A DNA stretch of 64,000 nucleotides from Chlorops oryzae (taxonomy: Eukaryota; Arthropoda; Insecta; Diptera; Chloropidae): positions 112,855,786 through 112,919,785 of the forward strand of contig CM035807.1 of the NCBI GenBank assembly GCA_020466095.1, given 5' to 3'. Under the pieces are notes generated by a model that ran no database searches, was not told the origin of the DNA, and worked only from the letters and a program-made list of their open reading frames with translations. A program made the position numbers and the translations under genes. Below, piece by piece: positions 54,240 to 64,000 of the stretch; the stretch's first letter is position 1, and every line of letters begins with the position of its first letter.

Positions 54240-57200
54240 ATGATGGAGGAAACGGCAAATCCGACACCCTCTTCGACACTTGCCCCCGAAATGCCAGGAA
54301 CGGCGACCGATGGCGATCCAAAGGAAAACAGTACGAGCATTAAATTACTGATAAAGGTAATTATGTAAATATGTATGTATGTACGTGTACCTACGTAACG
54401 CATAACGTAGCCAATAACATAACAAGTATCCCTCTTATGTGTAAACTAACGTTTGTGTATATTGCATGCATTCATCCGAACAGGCGTCCAACCAGCAATA
54501 CGATGATGAAATCATTGAATGCGATCTTATGTGGACCGTCTACCGATTGAAGACGCAATTGTCGTTGGTGTACCCCAGTAAACCGGTAAGCATTTTAAGA
54601 TACAAGTAGTAAAATTAACCGTAACGATGACGTGCCCATTTTTCTTAATGAATTCCCTAAACAAATTGATATCATCGTTACTCTTGAAACAATTCAAAAA
54701 TATTTGCATTTAATGAGGGCTTTTTTTTTTTTTTTTTTTTGAAGCTTTTTAAAATCGATTCGATTCGCTGAATTTGTAGTTTTTTTTTTGTTCTCGACAT
54801 GTTCGTCTTCACTTAATTAACATAAAAATAAAAACAAACTTTGTTATGACTTGGCGTTTCTAGTTCAGCGATGTTCGAAATGTTCAAAATTTCGAATCTT
54901 AAGTTCTACAGTGAAATCTCAAGCAATGGAACACAAATAATCGGTTGATTTGTATCAAAAATAGATAGAATGAAGATAGGTGGATATATAGAATAGATTT
55001 GATATAACTAAATAGAATGAATGAATAAGGATGAAAAGAATGAACAAGATAGGCTTCATATATTTAGACCTCTATTAGATGGAAATAGTAGACTAGAGCT
55101 GAGAAATGTGTTGTTCTGCTATTCAAAAAAAAAAGCGTTTACATGGAAACAAAAAGAATCCGATTATTATGGACTTTTTCTCATGCATATTTTTTTTATC
55201 TGATATATTTCGAGAAAAATGTAGGACTTCTCTTATTCAATATTAAATGGATTGAAGTCTAAAGTCCAGACTTAAGCAGCCTGATTCTAAATATTCCCGG
55301 GGAGTTTTTCCGTGCGGAATTGAAAACAATTCTGCCTTTCTAAGCACATTGGGGAAACGAATATTAAGGAACCAATTATTGTGAACATTTTTAAGAAAAG
55401 CTCATCACATTTTTTTATTTTATTGACCCTTAGAAACCTTCCTTTTTCCGCGGAGTAAAATTTATGGGGGAAAAAATCCCGGGGAATATTCATTTAGAAT
55501 GGGGCTGAAGAAGTCTAGAAAATTCATTTAATTTCTATCCGAAAACTGTTATCAAATTAATGTCAATTATGAGACCTAGAGTGATATCGGACTTTCGACT
55601 CAATGCCTTTGCTATATTTGCTCTTGACATACAGTAGTACCTCAGATATTCGAACCACTTTGTTTTTTGGTCGGTTCTATTTTCTGGAACTATCCAGTTT
55701 TAATACAAAAAAAATTAATTTTCAAGTAGCTTTAATCATTTTTTTTTTATTATTATTAACCCTCTAATGCCAAAATTGTTTTTTCAATGAAAAGTTCAGA
55801 TATGACTATTTTTGGGTAGAGAAACATAAATCTGAAATAATTATTATTAGTTTTTTTTTTGGTAATTTTGTTCGGAGCCAGGAATTAGAGGGTTAATGGT
55901 TTTGCAAAATAAAATCAGTAAGCATATCGCTACGATTTTCCAAATTTTTGCTCGAAAGTCGTTCTTTTTTTAGGACCACTTTGTAGAGTTTTTGATGCTT
56001 TCAATGGATTTTGAATAATATGAACTTCATCCACTGTTCTTAAAACTTTCATTTTACTATTTAAACAATGCCTTCGCAACTTTTCCCATCGTAAATTTTC
56101 ATATAAAAGTGGGACTCGTGCAGCTTCGCAAATTGTGGGAAATGAGAAATTTGTCACACAACTGTCAAAATTTAGTGGTACTCATGCAGCTTCGCAAATT
56201 CTTCGCAACTTTTCCCATCGTAAATTTTCATATAAAAGTGTGGACTCGTGCAGCTTCGCAAATTGTGGGAAATGAGAAATTTGTCACACAACTGTCAAAA
56301 TTTAGTGGTACTCATGCAGCTTCGCAAATGCCTTCGCAACTTTTCCATGTAAATTTTCATAAAAATGGGACTCGTGCACTTCGCAAATTGTGGAAATGAG
56401 AAATTTGTCACACAACTGTCAAAATTTAGTGGTACTCATGCAGCTTCGCAAATGCCTTCGCAACTTTTCCCATCGTAAATTTTCATATAAAAGTGGGACT
56501 CGTGCAGCTTCGCAAATTGTGGGAAATGAGAAATTTGTCACACAACTGTCAAAATTTAGTGGTACTCATGCAGCTTCGCAAATGCCTTCGCAACTTTTCC
56601 CATCGTAAATTTTCATATAAAAGTGTGGGACTCGTGCAGCTTCGCAAATTGTGGGAAATGAGAAATTTGTCACACAACTGTCAAAATTTAGTGGTACTCA
56701 TGCAGCTTCGCAAATGCCTTCGCAACTTTTCCCATCGTAAATTTTCATATAAAAGTGTGGGACTCGTGCAGCTTCGCAAATTGTGGGAAATGAGAAATTT
56801 GTCACACAACTGTCAAAATTTAGTGGTACTCATGCAGCTTCGCAAATGCCTTCGCAACTTTTCCCATTGTAAATTTTCATACAAAAATGGGACTCGTGCA
56901 GCTTCGCAAATTGTGGGAAATGAGAAATTTGTCACACAACTGTCAAAATTTAGTGGTACTCATGCGGCTTCGCAAATGCCTTCGCAACTTTTCCCATCGT
57001 AAATTTTCATATAAAAGTGTGGGACTCGTGCAGCTTCGCAAATTGTGGGAAATGAGAAATTTGTCACACAACTGTCAAAATTTATATGAAAATTTGCGAA
57101 GGCATTTGCGAAGCTGCATGAGTACCACTAAATTTTGACAATGGCTCTTCGATTGTGTTTTGCTTCATATAACACCGAAGGATCTAATTTCGGAGTGTGC

Positions 57201-59438
57201 AATACATTGGAATGACCGGCTCTTATTTCTAGAGAGCTCGAATTTGTGAGGCTTCTCATTTCCGGGGTTCTATTGTAATTATATTTGTACAGTACAGACC
57301 TTCCCAGATACATACATATGTGTGTACGATAGAATTAGCTTCTCAAATGTAACATGCGATTATTTAGAACCGTAGCGCATGTTCTTTTCTATTCATGAAC
57401 ATTTGTTTCAATTCCATTGTTCGTAATAAAAACACACTCCGAAGCGAACTCAGCTCAGCTTATCTTATCGAAATTATATTCCAAAGCGAAGACCAACTCT
57501 GCTTGCTATTGGCTTTTGTATCAAAGAAAAAAAAAAAAAAAACTAAATAAAAAATAAATAAATAAAAAGAAAATATTGACGCACAGGCGGCAGTGGCAGT
57601 GGCTTTCGTTTTATCATCAAACTAAGATGTCGGCAAAAAATAAATAAATAAATAAATAAATCGAGGGTGTGAGGGCAAACCAATCGCATTTTAGACGTAC
57701 TAGGACAGATGGATCTGAAATTCTTTAATTTCTAGAATTTTTCTGCCTATTTTTTCGCTCTCCCCCATAGTAGAGACTTTAATTAGAGGGTCACATGAGC
57801 ATGTGAGTTCTCTTATAAAAATACTCTTCAGAGACTGTAATATCGTGTGCAATAATTAAGAGAGCAAGCAAAAAAAAAAAGAACACGTCATCCCTAGGCC
57901 CCTGACCACGACAGAATCAATGGGGCAGTGCGATGCAACATTATCTATATGATGGAAATTCTTTTAATTTCAAGAAACAAATTTTTTTCTCCTTGCAGCC
58001 AGTGTCGGAACAGAAGCTCATCTATTCTGGACACTTGCTGAACGATAAAACACAGTTGAAGGACGTTATCCGCAGCTATAAAGATGTCTATACACACAAT
58101 CATATCCTACATTTAGTTTATACACCAAAGAATCAGCCATCATTGCAAACAAGAATCCCTTCAAAAATGGCAACACCAAACAATAAGTTGGACGGTGTGC
58201 GACAGCGCCATAATGCTGCTGCGGCGTCCTCAACAACAAGCACACGCAGCGGCAACAATATTAATAACGGCATTTTAAACGGTGACACGGAAAGAGCTTC
58301 GCAGAATGTCAATCAACAGCAACAGAATTCCGCATCGTCATTTGGATTAACGGGCCTTCGACCAATGGCAACAACAACGGCAACAGCAACAGCAACAAGT
58401 GCCGGAATGATCAGCAACAATGGAATGCCATTTGGAGGAGGTTTTGATATGCAAAGTCTGGCATTCCAACAAGCGGCAATGTACAATTGGATGTGGCAGA
58501 CTTACGGTCAATATATGCAGCAGTTTCATCAAGCGTGAGCGAGCATATTCATCGTAATCAAAGAGTGTTCTTTTTGTTAATTTTTTTAATTTCTAATAGA
58601 TCTGTTCAATCAATGACGGCGGATTCAACAAACAATACGAATCCTTTAAACCCTGTGATAGCATTCCCCAGTTTCAATCCAGCAGCAGCCTTCTTTGCTC
58701 AGCCATATCTTAATCAGCAACACCAAATACCAATGACAACAAATGCGCCGCCATCAACACAACCGGCTGAGCCCTTGCAACAAGAACAACAACAGCAACA
58801 GCAAGCTCAGCAGCAACCACAACCACAGCAGCAACAAGCGCAGCAACAAGACCAACAACAGGCTGAGGGGGCACAACCGCGATTTCTTAATATCGTTCAA
58901 GAGGAGCAAGATAATCGCGATTGGTTGGACAGTTTCTTTTCGATAATGCGTTTGGCCTTATTCCTAACCATACTCTATTTCAATTCATCGGCCATACGTT
59001 GTTTCATCGTTTTTATCATCGCTGGTGGAATTTATCTGTATGATGATGAGAGTGGCATTGCTCATATATATATGTTTAATTGCTCCTTTCTTTCTATTTG
59101 ACAGTTATCATATTGGTTTCTTTCGCATACGCCAGGAGCGCAACAATAACGATATCAATCGAAATAATAATGATGCACAGGAAAATGATGAACAGCAGCA
59201 GAATCCATTGAACAACGATGCGAATGCACCAGCACAGAATAATGAGCAAAATAATGAATCGACAGCTGCTGCAGTGGCATCAAATGCCAATGATAATGCT
59301 GCTGCTGCTGCTTCTTCTATTGCAGCACAGGATGCTGTTGCTGTCGACAACAATTCGACATCTGTGATTGCCTTTATGCGCACTTTTATTGTTACGTTCT
59401 TCACATCGCTATTGCCAGAGACACCTGCCGCCCTCTAG
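54240..59438 (+). CDS. Herp: Herp/HERPUD homologue: ER-membrane ubiquitin-like protein of the unfolded protein response
   Basis: Five exons: 54240-54356, 54484-54585, 57999-58534, 58600-59037 and 59105-59438; 508 aa, phases 0, 0, 2 and 2. HERPUD proteins sit in the ER membrane and scaffold the Hrd1 ubiquitin-ligase complex in ER-associated degradation. The ubiquitin-like domain spans about residues 33-118 (IKLLIKASNQQYDDEIIEC, TVYRLKTQLSLVYPSKPPVS, EQKLIYSGHLLNDKTQLKDV, HILHLVYTPK). Asn/Ser/Thr/Ala-rich and Gln-rich low-complexity linkers follow. Next come the conserved NRDWLDSFFSIMRLALFLTI motif and a hydrophobic hairpin (RCFIVFIIAGGIYLYHIGFF) matching the family's membrane segment. The tail ends in an Asn/Ala-rich region and MRTFIVTFFTSLLPE. 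Two in-frame ATGs start the protein; I take the first. Intron 2 is 3.4 kb and filled with repeats. Confidence 0.93.
55277..55507. mobile_element. TIR element of the CAGCCNNATTCTRAAT family, in Herp intron 2
   Basis: CAGCCTGATTCTAAATATTC on the left faces the complement of CAGCCCCATTCTAAATGAAT. AAG is present at both junctions. It is the uninterrupted relative of 59864-60346 and shows the empty TTAA target there (CCTTAATATTCG on the complementary strand). Confidence 0.7.
55760..55892. mobile_element. TTAA-flanked mini-element (piggyBac-type), 133 bp
   Basis: CCCTCTAATGCC faces the complement of CCCTCTAATTCC. TTAA lies on both sides (55756-55759 and 55893-55896). Non-coding. Confidence 0.65.
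56068..57135. repeat. ~130-bp tandem repeat array (about 8 units) with an inverted final piece
   Basis: Units contain GGGACTCGTGCAGCTTCGCAA, AATGAGAAATTTGTCACACA and TTAGTGGTACTCATGCAGC at about 130-bp spacing from 56068. The unit near 56337-56400 has several small deletions. The last ~65 bp (about 57068-57135) are the same sequence inverted, so the array ends in a hairpin. Frames across it are repeats, not genes. Confidence 0.85.
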
Positions 59439-59863
59439 AATCGCAGTTCTTTTTGTTTTTTTTTTTTGTTTTGAATTTTAAGACTTACACAAAACAGAAG
59501 AACAACAAAATAGCCTTGGAGCCAGTCATGTTCTGCAACTGTGTGTGTGACCAGTTAATAGCTTAAAAAATAAGAAAGATATTTTTTTTTGTCGGTTTCC
59601 ACTTCATCGCATTGTATTTGCTTCCCATTAAATTGGCGCCAATGTGTGCTTTAAAAAGCTTTACGAGTAAAATTCTCTTCACCCAAGATTTATGGAAAAC
59701 TTCGGTGTTAAATTCATAGATTTTTTTTTTTTCCTCTTCAATAATACAGAATTTTTTTTCAGGACATCTAAATGCTCTTTTCTAATAGGCATTGGCCTTC
59801 TAAACTCGAAGAAAGGATTTAAAAATTTTTCTATGAAAACGTTTTTTTTTTTATTTTTATATT
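59439..59863 (+). other. Herp 3' flank
   Basis: AT-rich 3' UTR-like sequence. No canonical AATAAA was found before the next TIR element; ATTAAA at about 59629 is the nearest variant. No other gene. Confidence 0.4.
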
Positions 59864-60346
59864 CAGTCCTATTCTAAATGAATATTCCCCGGCAATTTTT
59901 CTCTGCGGAAAAGAGGAAGGTTTCTAAGGGTCAATAAATTTAAAAAATGTGATGACCTTTTCTTAAAAATGTTCATAATAAATTGGTTCCTTAACCCTAG
60001 AAAGATAACGTACGCCTACGAGACGTAGTCATTTTTAATTTTTTGCTCCCGCTTTTGAAAGCATATTTAAGTTTTTTCTTATTTTCTTTTAATATATACA
60101 AGTTTGGTTATTAAAATGAGCCGAAATGACTGACAATAAATTAAATAATGTATTTAAATTACAATCTGTTCACATTTTTTTTTAAAACATCCTTAAGGAT
60201 AGTAAAAACAAACACACGTCGCTCAGGCGTATCGATATCTTTTCAAGGTAAAAAAATAACGTTATCTTTCTAGGGTTAATATTCGTTTCCCCAATGTGCT
60301 TTGAAAGGCAGAATTGTTTTCAATTCCGCACGGAAGAACTCCCCGA
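59864..60346. mobile_element. TIR element of the CAGYCYNATTCTAAAT family, interrupted and right-truncated
   Basis: Begins CAGTCCTATTCTAAATGAAT and runs collinear with the complement of 55277-55507, but stops at ACTCCCCG without the expected right end. It is split by the piggyBac-type insertion at 59995-60275. Confidence 0.65.
59995..60275. mobile_element. piggyBac-type MITE (CCCTAGAAAGATAACG ends, TTAA duplication)
   Basis: Perfect 16-bp TIRs CCCTAGAAAGATAACG at 59995-60010 and 60260-60275, with TTAA on both sides (59991-59994 and 60276-60279). The motif CCCTAGAAAGATA is the terminal sequence known from piggyBac. The 281-bp interior has no transposase. The sister element at 55277-55507 shows a single TTAA at the same place. 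Confidence 0.9.
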
Positions 60347-60388
60347 TTGATTTTTGAAACACATTTTTAAATGGGGATTTTGCAGCTA

Positions 60389-60545
60389 CAGTCGACTCTC
60401 GTTAATTCAAACCTGCGGTAATTCGAACCTATCTATAATTCTAATTGATCACGAGTTCTCTACAAAATTTCTTTATACATTCGGGTCTCGATAATTCGTT
60501 AAATTTTAAGAGTCCCTCGAGATTCGAAATGTCGAGAGTCGACTG
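60389..60545. mobile_element. Pogo/Tigger-like MITE (CAGTCGACTCTCG ends, TA flanks)
   Basis: CAGTCGACTCTCG is perfectly inverted at the right end and continues into TTAATTC/ATTCGAAA-like words. TA is on both sides. 157 bp, non-coding. Pogo-type assignment rests on the CAG ends, TA duplication and AATTCGAAC-like subterminal words. Confidence 0.75.
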
Positions 60546-60969
60546 TATTTCAACTAGAACGAAAAAATGATTTATTCGATTTTTTAGAAAGAAAAATTTT
60601 CATGAATTTTCTCTAAAAGTGTGGGGGGTTTTTTTTTAGGTTTAAAGGATTACGGTATCTTATTTTCTTGACCGATCTTAAAATGATGTAAGAAAAAGGG
60701 TTAATTTTCTATAATTTTAAGGGTATTTTGTTCAAATCGAATCTTGATTTTTTGAATTCTGCTCGAAAAAGCTGCAATACACCATTAAAAAAAAAAACAA
60801 TTTTTTTTTTCATAAATTAATATAGAAAAAAATGCTTCCGAAAAAGATTTATTAAAATATTGTTACCGTGTTTGGAAGGCCAAAGTCCATAAGGAAAATG
60901 CATTTAGAACTCGTGAAAAAAATAAAAATTAATTATTTGTAGACTAGTGTAATAGACTAGAAATACAAT

Positions 60970-61316
60970 CAGGGGTGTCATAGAATCCGATAGCTGTCGG
61001 AATCGGAATTAAAACCGATCGAAATTTCATACAAAATTTACAAATTTGATTGTTTTTGATTTTGAATCGGAACTATTATCGGTTCTTAATTGCACAGAAC
61101 CCTATTTTATCCGGCTGTCTATGAAATATATATGAAAATTCATTATATCTGCCACGTAATCGAATTGGCAATTTCAGAACAAAATTTAAATTGCTCAATT
61201 TCAAATGTTAGATTGTTCTGAAATTTTTTGAAATTGAGCAAATTCGATCTACGTGTGGCAGGCATATTAGACTAAAATTTCAATTCCGACAGCTATGGGA
61301 TTTTGTGACACCTCTG
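60970..61316. mobile_element. hAT-like MITE (CAGRGGTGTCA ends)
   Basis: CAGGGGTGTCATAGAATCC on the left faces the complement of CAGAGGTGTCACAAAATCC, and both continue AGCTGTCGGAAT. CAGRGGTGTC termini are typical of hAT elements. An 8-bp target duplication is not clean (AATACAAT against AATAAGAG). Confidence 0.65.
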
Positions 61317-61398
61317 AATAAGAGCTTTTTGTTTGCGTTTCAATTTTTACACATCATACTAATGTTTGTGCGTTTATTTTTTGTTCGCTTTATATCCT

Positions 61399-61615
61399 GG
61401 GGGGGTCACTCTGTATTGCGATTCGACTATGAATGCGTTGCTAAAGCTCATTTTAAAATGCAAGTGATACGCTTTTTTGAAGTTTTTTGATTCCTAAATA
61501 CAAATTGCAAGGTTCAGAAATGAATTTCCAACGCTTAGAAACGAAACGAGTTCAAAGGACCGTTCCAAATGCAATTCAAAATCAGCTTTCGAATCGCAAT
61601 ACAGAGTGACCCCCC
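61399..61615. mobile_element. TIR element (GGGGGGTCACTCTGTATTGC ends)
   Basis: GGGGGGTCACTCTGTATTGC, continuing GATTCGA, is perfectly inverted at the right end. About 217 bp, non-coding. The small inverted repeat at 26897-26954 shares CTCTGTATTGCGAT. Confidence 0.75.
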
Positions 61616-62967
61616 TGTACAGACCGCCAGACCTCTGCTTCATACACATAATTAAGTGCTTTATATTTGTTGCATTGCATTCCAAACGTTTATATATTGT
61701 ATATCAATTCTTAAATTATTATTATTATTTTATTTTATATTTTTCTGCTATTTAAATCCTTTATGCCTTTTACACCGATTATTAGCTAAAGGAGCCGCCC
61801 ACTGTAAGCTACTTTAGTGAATTACGCTACCAAATCTTTTTGTTAAAATTATTACTGATTATTAGTTAAGCAATGGTTTTTTTGAAAAAAAAAAATGAAA
61901 AAAAAAATATTTTTTAGTTTTAGTAATACCTTATATATGTAGTTAATAATAAGCTCCAATGAATTCAATAAAGGAGGCGTGCTTTCACAAAATTTATTCG
62001 AATTTTTAAAATTTTTTTTTCGAAAATGAATTATTTAAATATTTTCGTTGAATTCATTGCCAAATAAGAGGAAATAGCATTAAGAGGAGGATTCTGGCAT
62101 ATGTGGTTTAGGCTCAGCCATTGAATTAAAGCCCAAAAAAAAAAAAGGAATTAATTGCCAAAATCTTTTTGCCCACAAATCGCAAAACGTTTTGCGTTGT
62201 TCCCTTTTGAGATGAAACATCGTTACGCATTTAATTCGAAATTCCATCGGAAATGGCATTCGAAAATAACGAGAGGAAAAAAAACAAAAACATTTTCAAG
62301 AATAATATCAGTAAATAATAAATTATTACTCTCACTTTCGAAATGAGCCCAATTATTTCATTCCCACAAAGCCAAAAAAAAAAAAAAAAATGCTTAATCT
62401 TAAATTGTGTGTCAGTTTTCTGTGTTATCAATTTTGAACGCCAGAGAAAATCGCGAGAGGAGAATAAATCAAAAAAAAAATTGTTTTGCGTTGGAAAGTT
62501 TCAAAGTTGTTGTGATAGAGGCACGGCAACTGTTCCGTCCCGATCCGATCAGATCCGTTGAATGAAGCCGAAAATATAAAAAATATATATATGAGGAAAA
62601 ATTCCAAGATTAGATTTACTCCAGCTTTCGAAGGAAGTGGATCGATCGTCGCAGTCGGAAAGAATAACATGAACGTCTATAAAATCGACGAAAAACTTGA
62701 AGAGTGTGATTAAAGAGTGCTTTGCTGCTGCCAGAATTTTATTTATTTACAAGCGGTATTTTTTTTCTTCAAAATTTTGATTTAAAACACCAAAAAAATA
62801 AAAGAAAAAAATTCAAAAAAAAAAAAATACCAAAATTCATTTATTTTTTATTTATGCGGGTTAATATTTTCGTACACCGTGTGTCGTTCATGCCGTTGAT
62901 TACAAAATTGCAATCGAAAGTCGTCAGCATCAGAGTTTGAAAATTTTCAAAATTGCCTTTTGGCACT
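61616..62967. other. Upstream flank of the LKR/SDH gene
   Basis: No gene in between. Many A/T homopolymers. The stretch CTATAAAATCG at about 62677 is a possible TATA-like sequence, but no transcription start can be fixed. Part of this is probably 5' UTR. Confidence 0.4.
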
Positions 62968-63297
62968 ATGATGCGTTTATATAAATCACGTTCGGCCATT
63001 ATTATATCAGCTCCATTGAGACAGTTATTATCAGCCAAGGATGTCATTAGGCAAACATTCAAGCGCAGGCGAAGTCATGCAGTAAGTTTTGAGAGTTTGA
63101 GAGTTGGGGGAAAATCGATCATTATTTTTTATCCATTTTTATCGTCCTAGCCGGAATATGTCATCGCTATAAGAAGAGAAGATCAATCGGTGTGGGAGCG
63201 ACGTGCTCCATTCGCACCTTCGCATGTACAGAAATTAGTTAAAGGAGGCGTCAAAGTCATTGTCCAGCCATCGAATCGGAGAGCATATCCAATGCAG
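62968..63297 (+). CDS. LKRSDH: Lysine-ketoglutarate reductase/saccharopine dehydrogenase, N-terminal exons (partial)
   Basis: Two exons are visible: 62968-63081 and 63151-63297, phase 0 each, 87 codons. The enzyme is the bifunctional mitochondrial first step of lysine catabolism: lysine plus 2-oxoglutarate to saccharopine, then to aminoadipate semialdehyde and glutamate. Exon 1 starts MMRLYKSRSAIIISAPLRQL and is Arg/Lys/Ser-rich without acids, as expected for a mitochondrial targeting peptide. Exon 2 encodes VIAIRREDQSVWERRAPFAP followed by SHVQKLVKGGVKVIVQPSNR, the characteristic beginning of the LKR domain. The donor CAG|gtgagt at 63298 leads to exons beyond the window; more than 90% of the protein is missing here. 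Confidence 0.9.
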
Positions 63298-63919
63298 GTG
63301 AGTGAAGTTCGGAGTGTTTTTCGAAGATATTTTTTTTCTATTTTTTTGCGATTTATTTTGACGAAATTGCGCCTTTGATAAGAAAACGAAAATAGAATAA
63401 AAGAAGGCGCGTCATAATTTTTATTTTTTTTTTTTTGTCCAAATAAAAAGATCAAATCAACCTTGAAATGCAGAGAAACATTTGTGCAATTTTTAAGGGT
63501 TAAAGAACTGCAGCTATCAATACAAAATGAGAAGCGTCACCATTTCTTGATAAAAAAAATTAAAAAAAAATAAATAATTTTTTACTAAAATTCCACTTGT
63601 GAGCGTATTTTTTTTTATGTTGGAACCCTAAAATAAATTTTTTTTGTGTTATCGGCACTTATCAAGCTGTTGTTTATCAAGTTGTTGTTGATTGATATGG
63701 ATAAGTTAAGGAGCTGAGATAATTTTATTTTTATTTTTTTTATTACAGTTGCTGAGAAAGTATCTGAGGTGAATATTTTTATTTTATTTTAATTTATTGA
63801 ATCGTCACAGAAAACGTAGTACTGAATAGATAGCGATATTTAGGTTAGGAAGACAGAAGGTACACTTCGAAAGCATAACCTTCCGTGGGGTTGGTCAATG
63901 GAATTTCAGATTACGAATA
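63298..63919. other. LKR/SDH intron 2 (start)
   Basis: AT-rich intron. A TTACAG|TTGCTGAGAAAG...GAG|gtgaat pattern near 63749-63769 could mark a 20-nt micro-exon, but its translation does not fit the expected LKR continuation. It is not annotated. Confidence 0.5.
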
Positions 63920-64000
63920 CCCTGTAGGAAATTGAACTAGTACAGAAGTATTCTTCGACTACTTCCCAAGTCAACAGTACGAGTAATACTCGCTCGTAAT
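63920..64000. mobile_element. Partial TIR element of the CCCTGTAGRAA family
   Basis: Starts CCCTGTAGGAAATTGAACTA, like the complementary end of the elements at 41800-42269 and 48744-49212, and carries ACTAGTAC words. It runs off the window end. Confidence 0.6.

Larger units (their letters stand above)
55632..57275. mobile_element. Pogo-like TIR element with an internal tandem array, in Herp intron 2
   Basis: CAGTAGTACCTCAGATATTC on the left resembles the complement of the right end (CAATAGAACCCCGGAAATGA). TA flanks both sides, as in pogo/Tigger elements. The interior holds a TTAA-flanked mini-element (55760-55892) and the 130-bp tandem repeats (56068-57135). No transposase is found. The end match is imperfect, so the boundaries are moderately sure. 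Confidence 0.5.

Noticed and set aside
56109..57138. Repetitive frames (LRKLWEMRNLSHNCQ type) as a repeat protein
   Set aside because: They come from the 130-bp tandem units in the Herp intron, shift frame between units, and end in an inverted copy.
63749..63769. 20-nt micro-exon of LKR/SDH
   Set aside because: Splice-like borders, but the translation (LLRKYL) does not match the conserved LKR sequence expected after PMQ.
1..64000. CRISPR array, prokaryotic operon or phage content
   Set aside because: The spliced genes and repeat types are those of an insect nuclear genome; the tandem repeats lack spacer structure.

Overview
The window is AT-rich nuclear DNA from a higher fly (Diptera). The genes have short 60-80 bp GT-AG introns alongside very long ones. 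The recognisable proteins are close to Drosophila-type Pde1c, Cyclin Y, Herp and LKR/SDH. The density of small terminal-inverted-repeat (TIR) elements suggests a tephritid-like genome, but that is inference.

Layout. (1) 4.7-20 kb: three exons of a calmodulin-dependent phosphodiesterase (Pde1c), + strand. Its last intron (9048-19835) holds an 8.7-kb array of about 12 tandem units of ~720 bp. Each unit is itself a near-perfect long palindrome with a ~14-nt loop, and the array is bracketed by an inverted repeat. (2) 20-30 kb: no gene recognised; many small TIR elements, dispersed repeats and one tRNA-like (SINE-type) segment. (3) 30-51 kb: nested duplications. Cyclin Y occurs three times. Copy 1 (31361) is cut off inside the gene, and a decayed LINE follows directly. 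Copies 2 (37613) and 3 (44533) have intact reading frames and encode the same protein. They lie in a 6.9-kb tandem duplication that also carries a five-exon trypsin-fold serine protease gene. The two protease copies differ at 19 amino acids but at only one synonymous site, and their introns are almost identical. One copy has Tyr in place of the catalytic His. (4) 51-54 kb: nested TIR elements. (5) 54.2-59.4 kb: a five-exon Herp/HERPUD homologue (ER stress, ubiquitin-like domain). Its 3.4-kb second intron carries a pogo-like element filled with ~130-bp tandem repeats. (6) 60-62 kb: more small TIR elements, including a piggyBac-type one whose empty site can be read from a sister copy. (7) 62.97 kb to the end: the first two exons of lysine-ketoglutarate reductase/saccharopine dehydrogenase.

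The genes do not form one pathway: cAMP/cGMP hydrolysis, CDK/Wnt signalling, extracellular proteolysis, ER-associated degradation and lysine catabolism are represented. What ties the window together is structural. TIR elements sit at or near duplication breakpoints, and two introns carry amplified repeat arrays. The most interesting items are the tandem hairpin array inside Pde1c (a hairpin-RNA or endo-siRNA candidate) and the replacement-only divergence of the duplicated proteases. Parts of the tandem regions look like imperfectly polished assembly, so copy numbers need checking.
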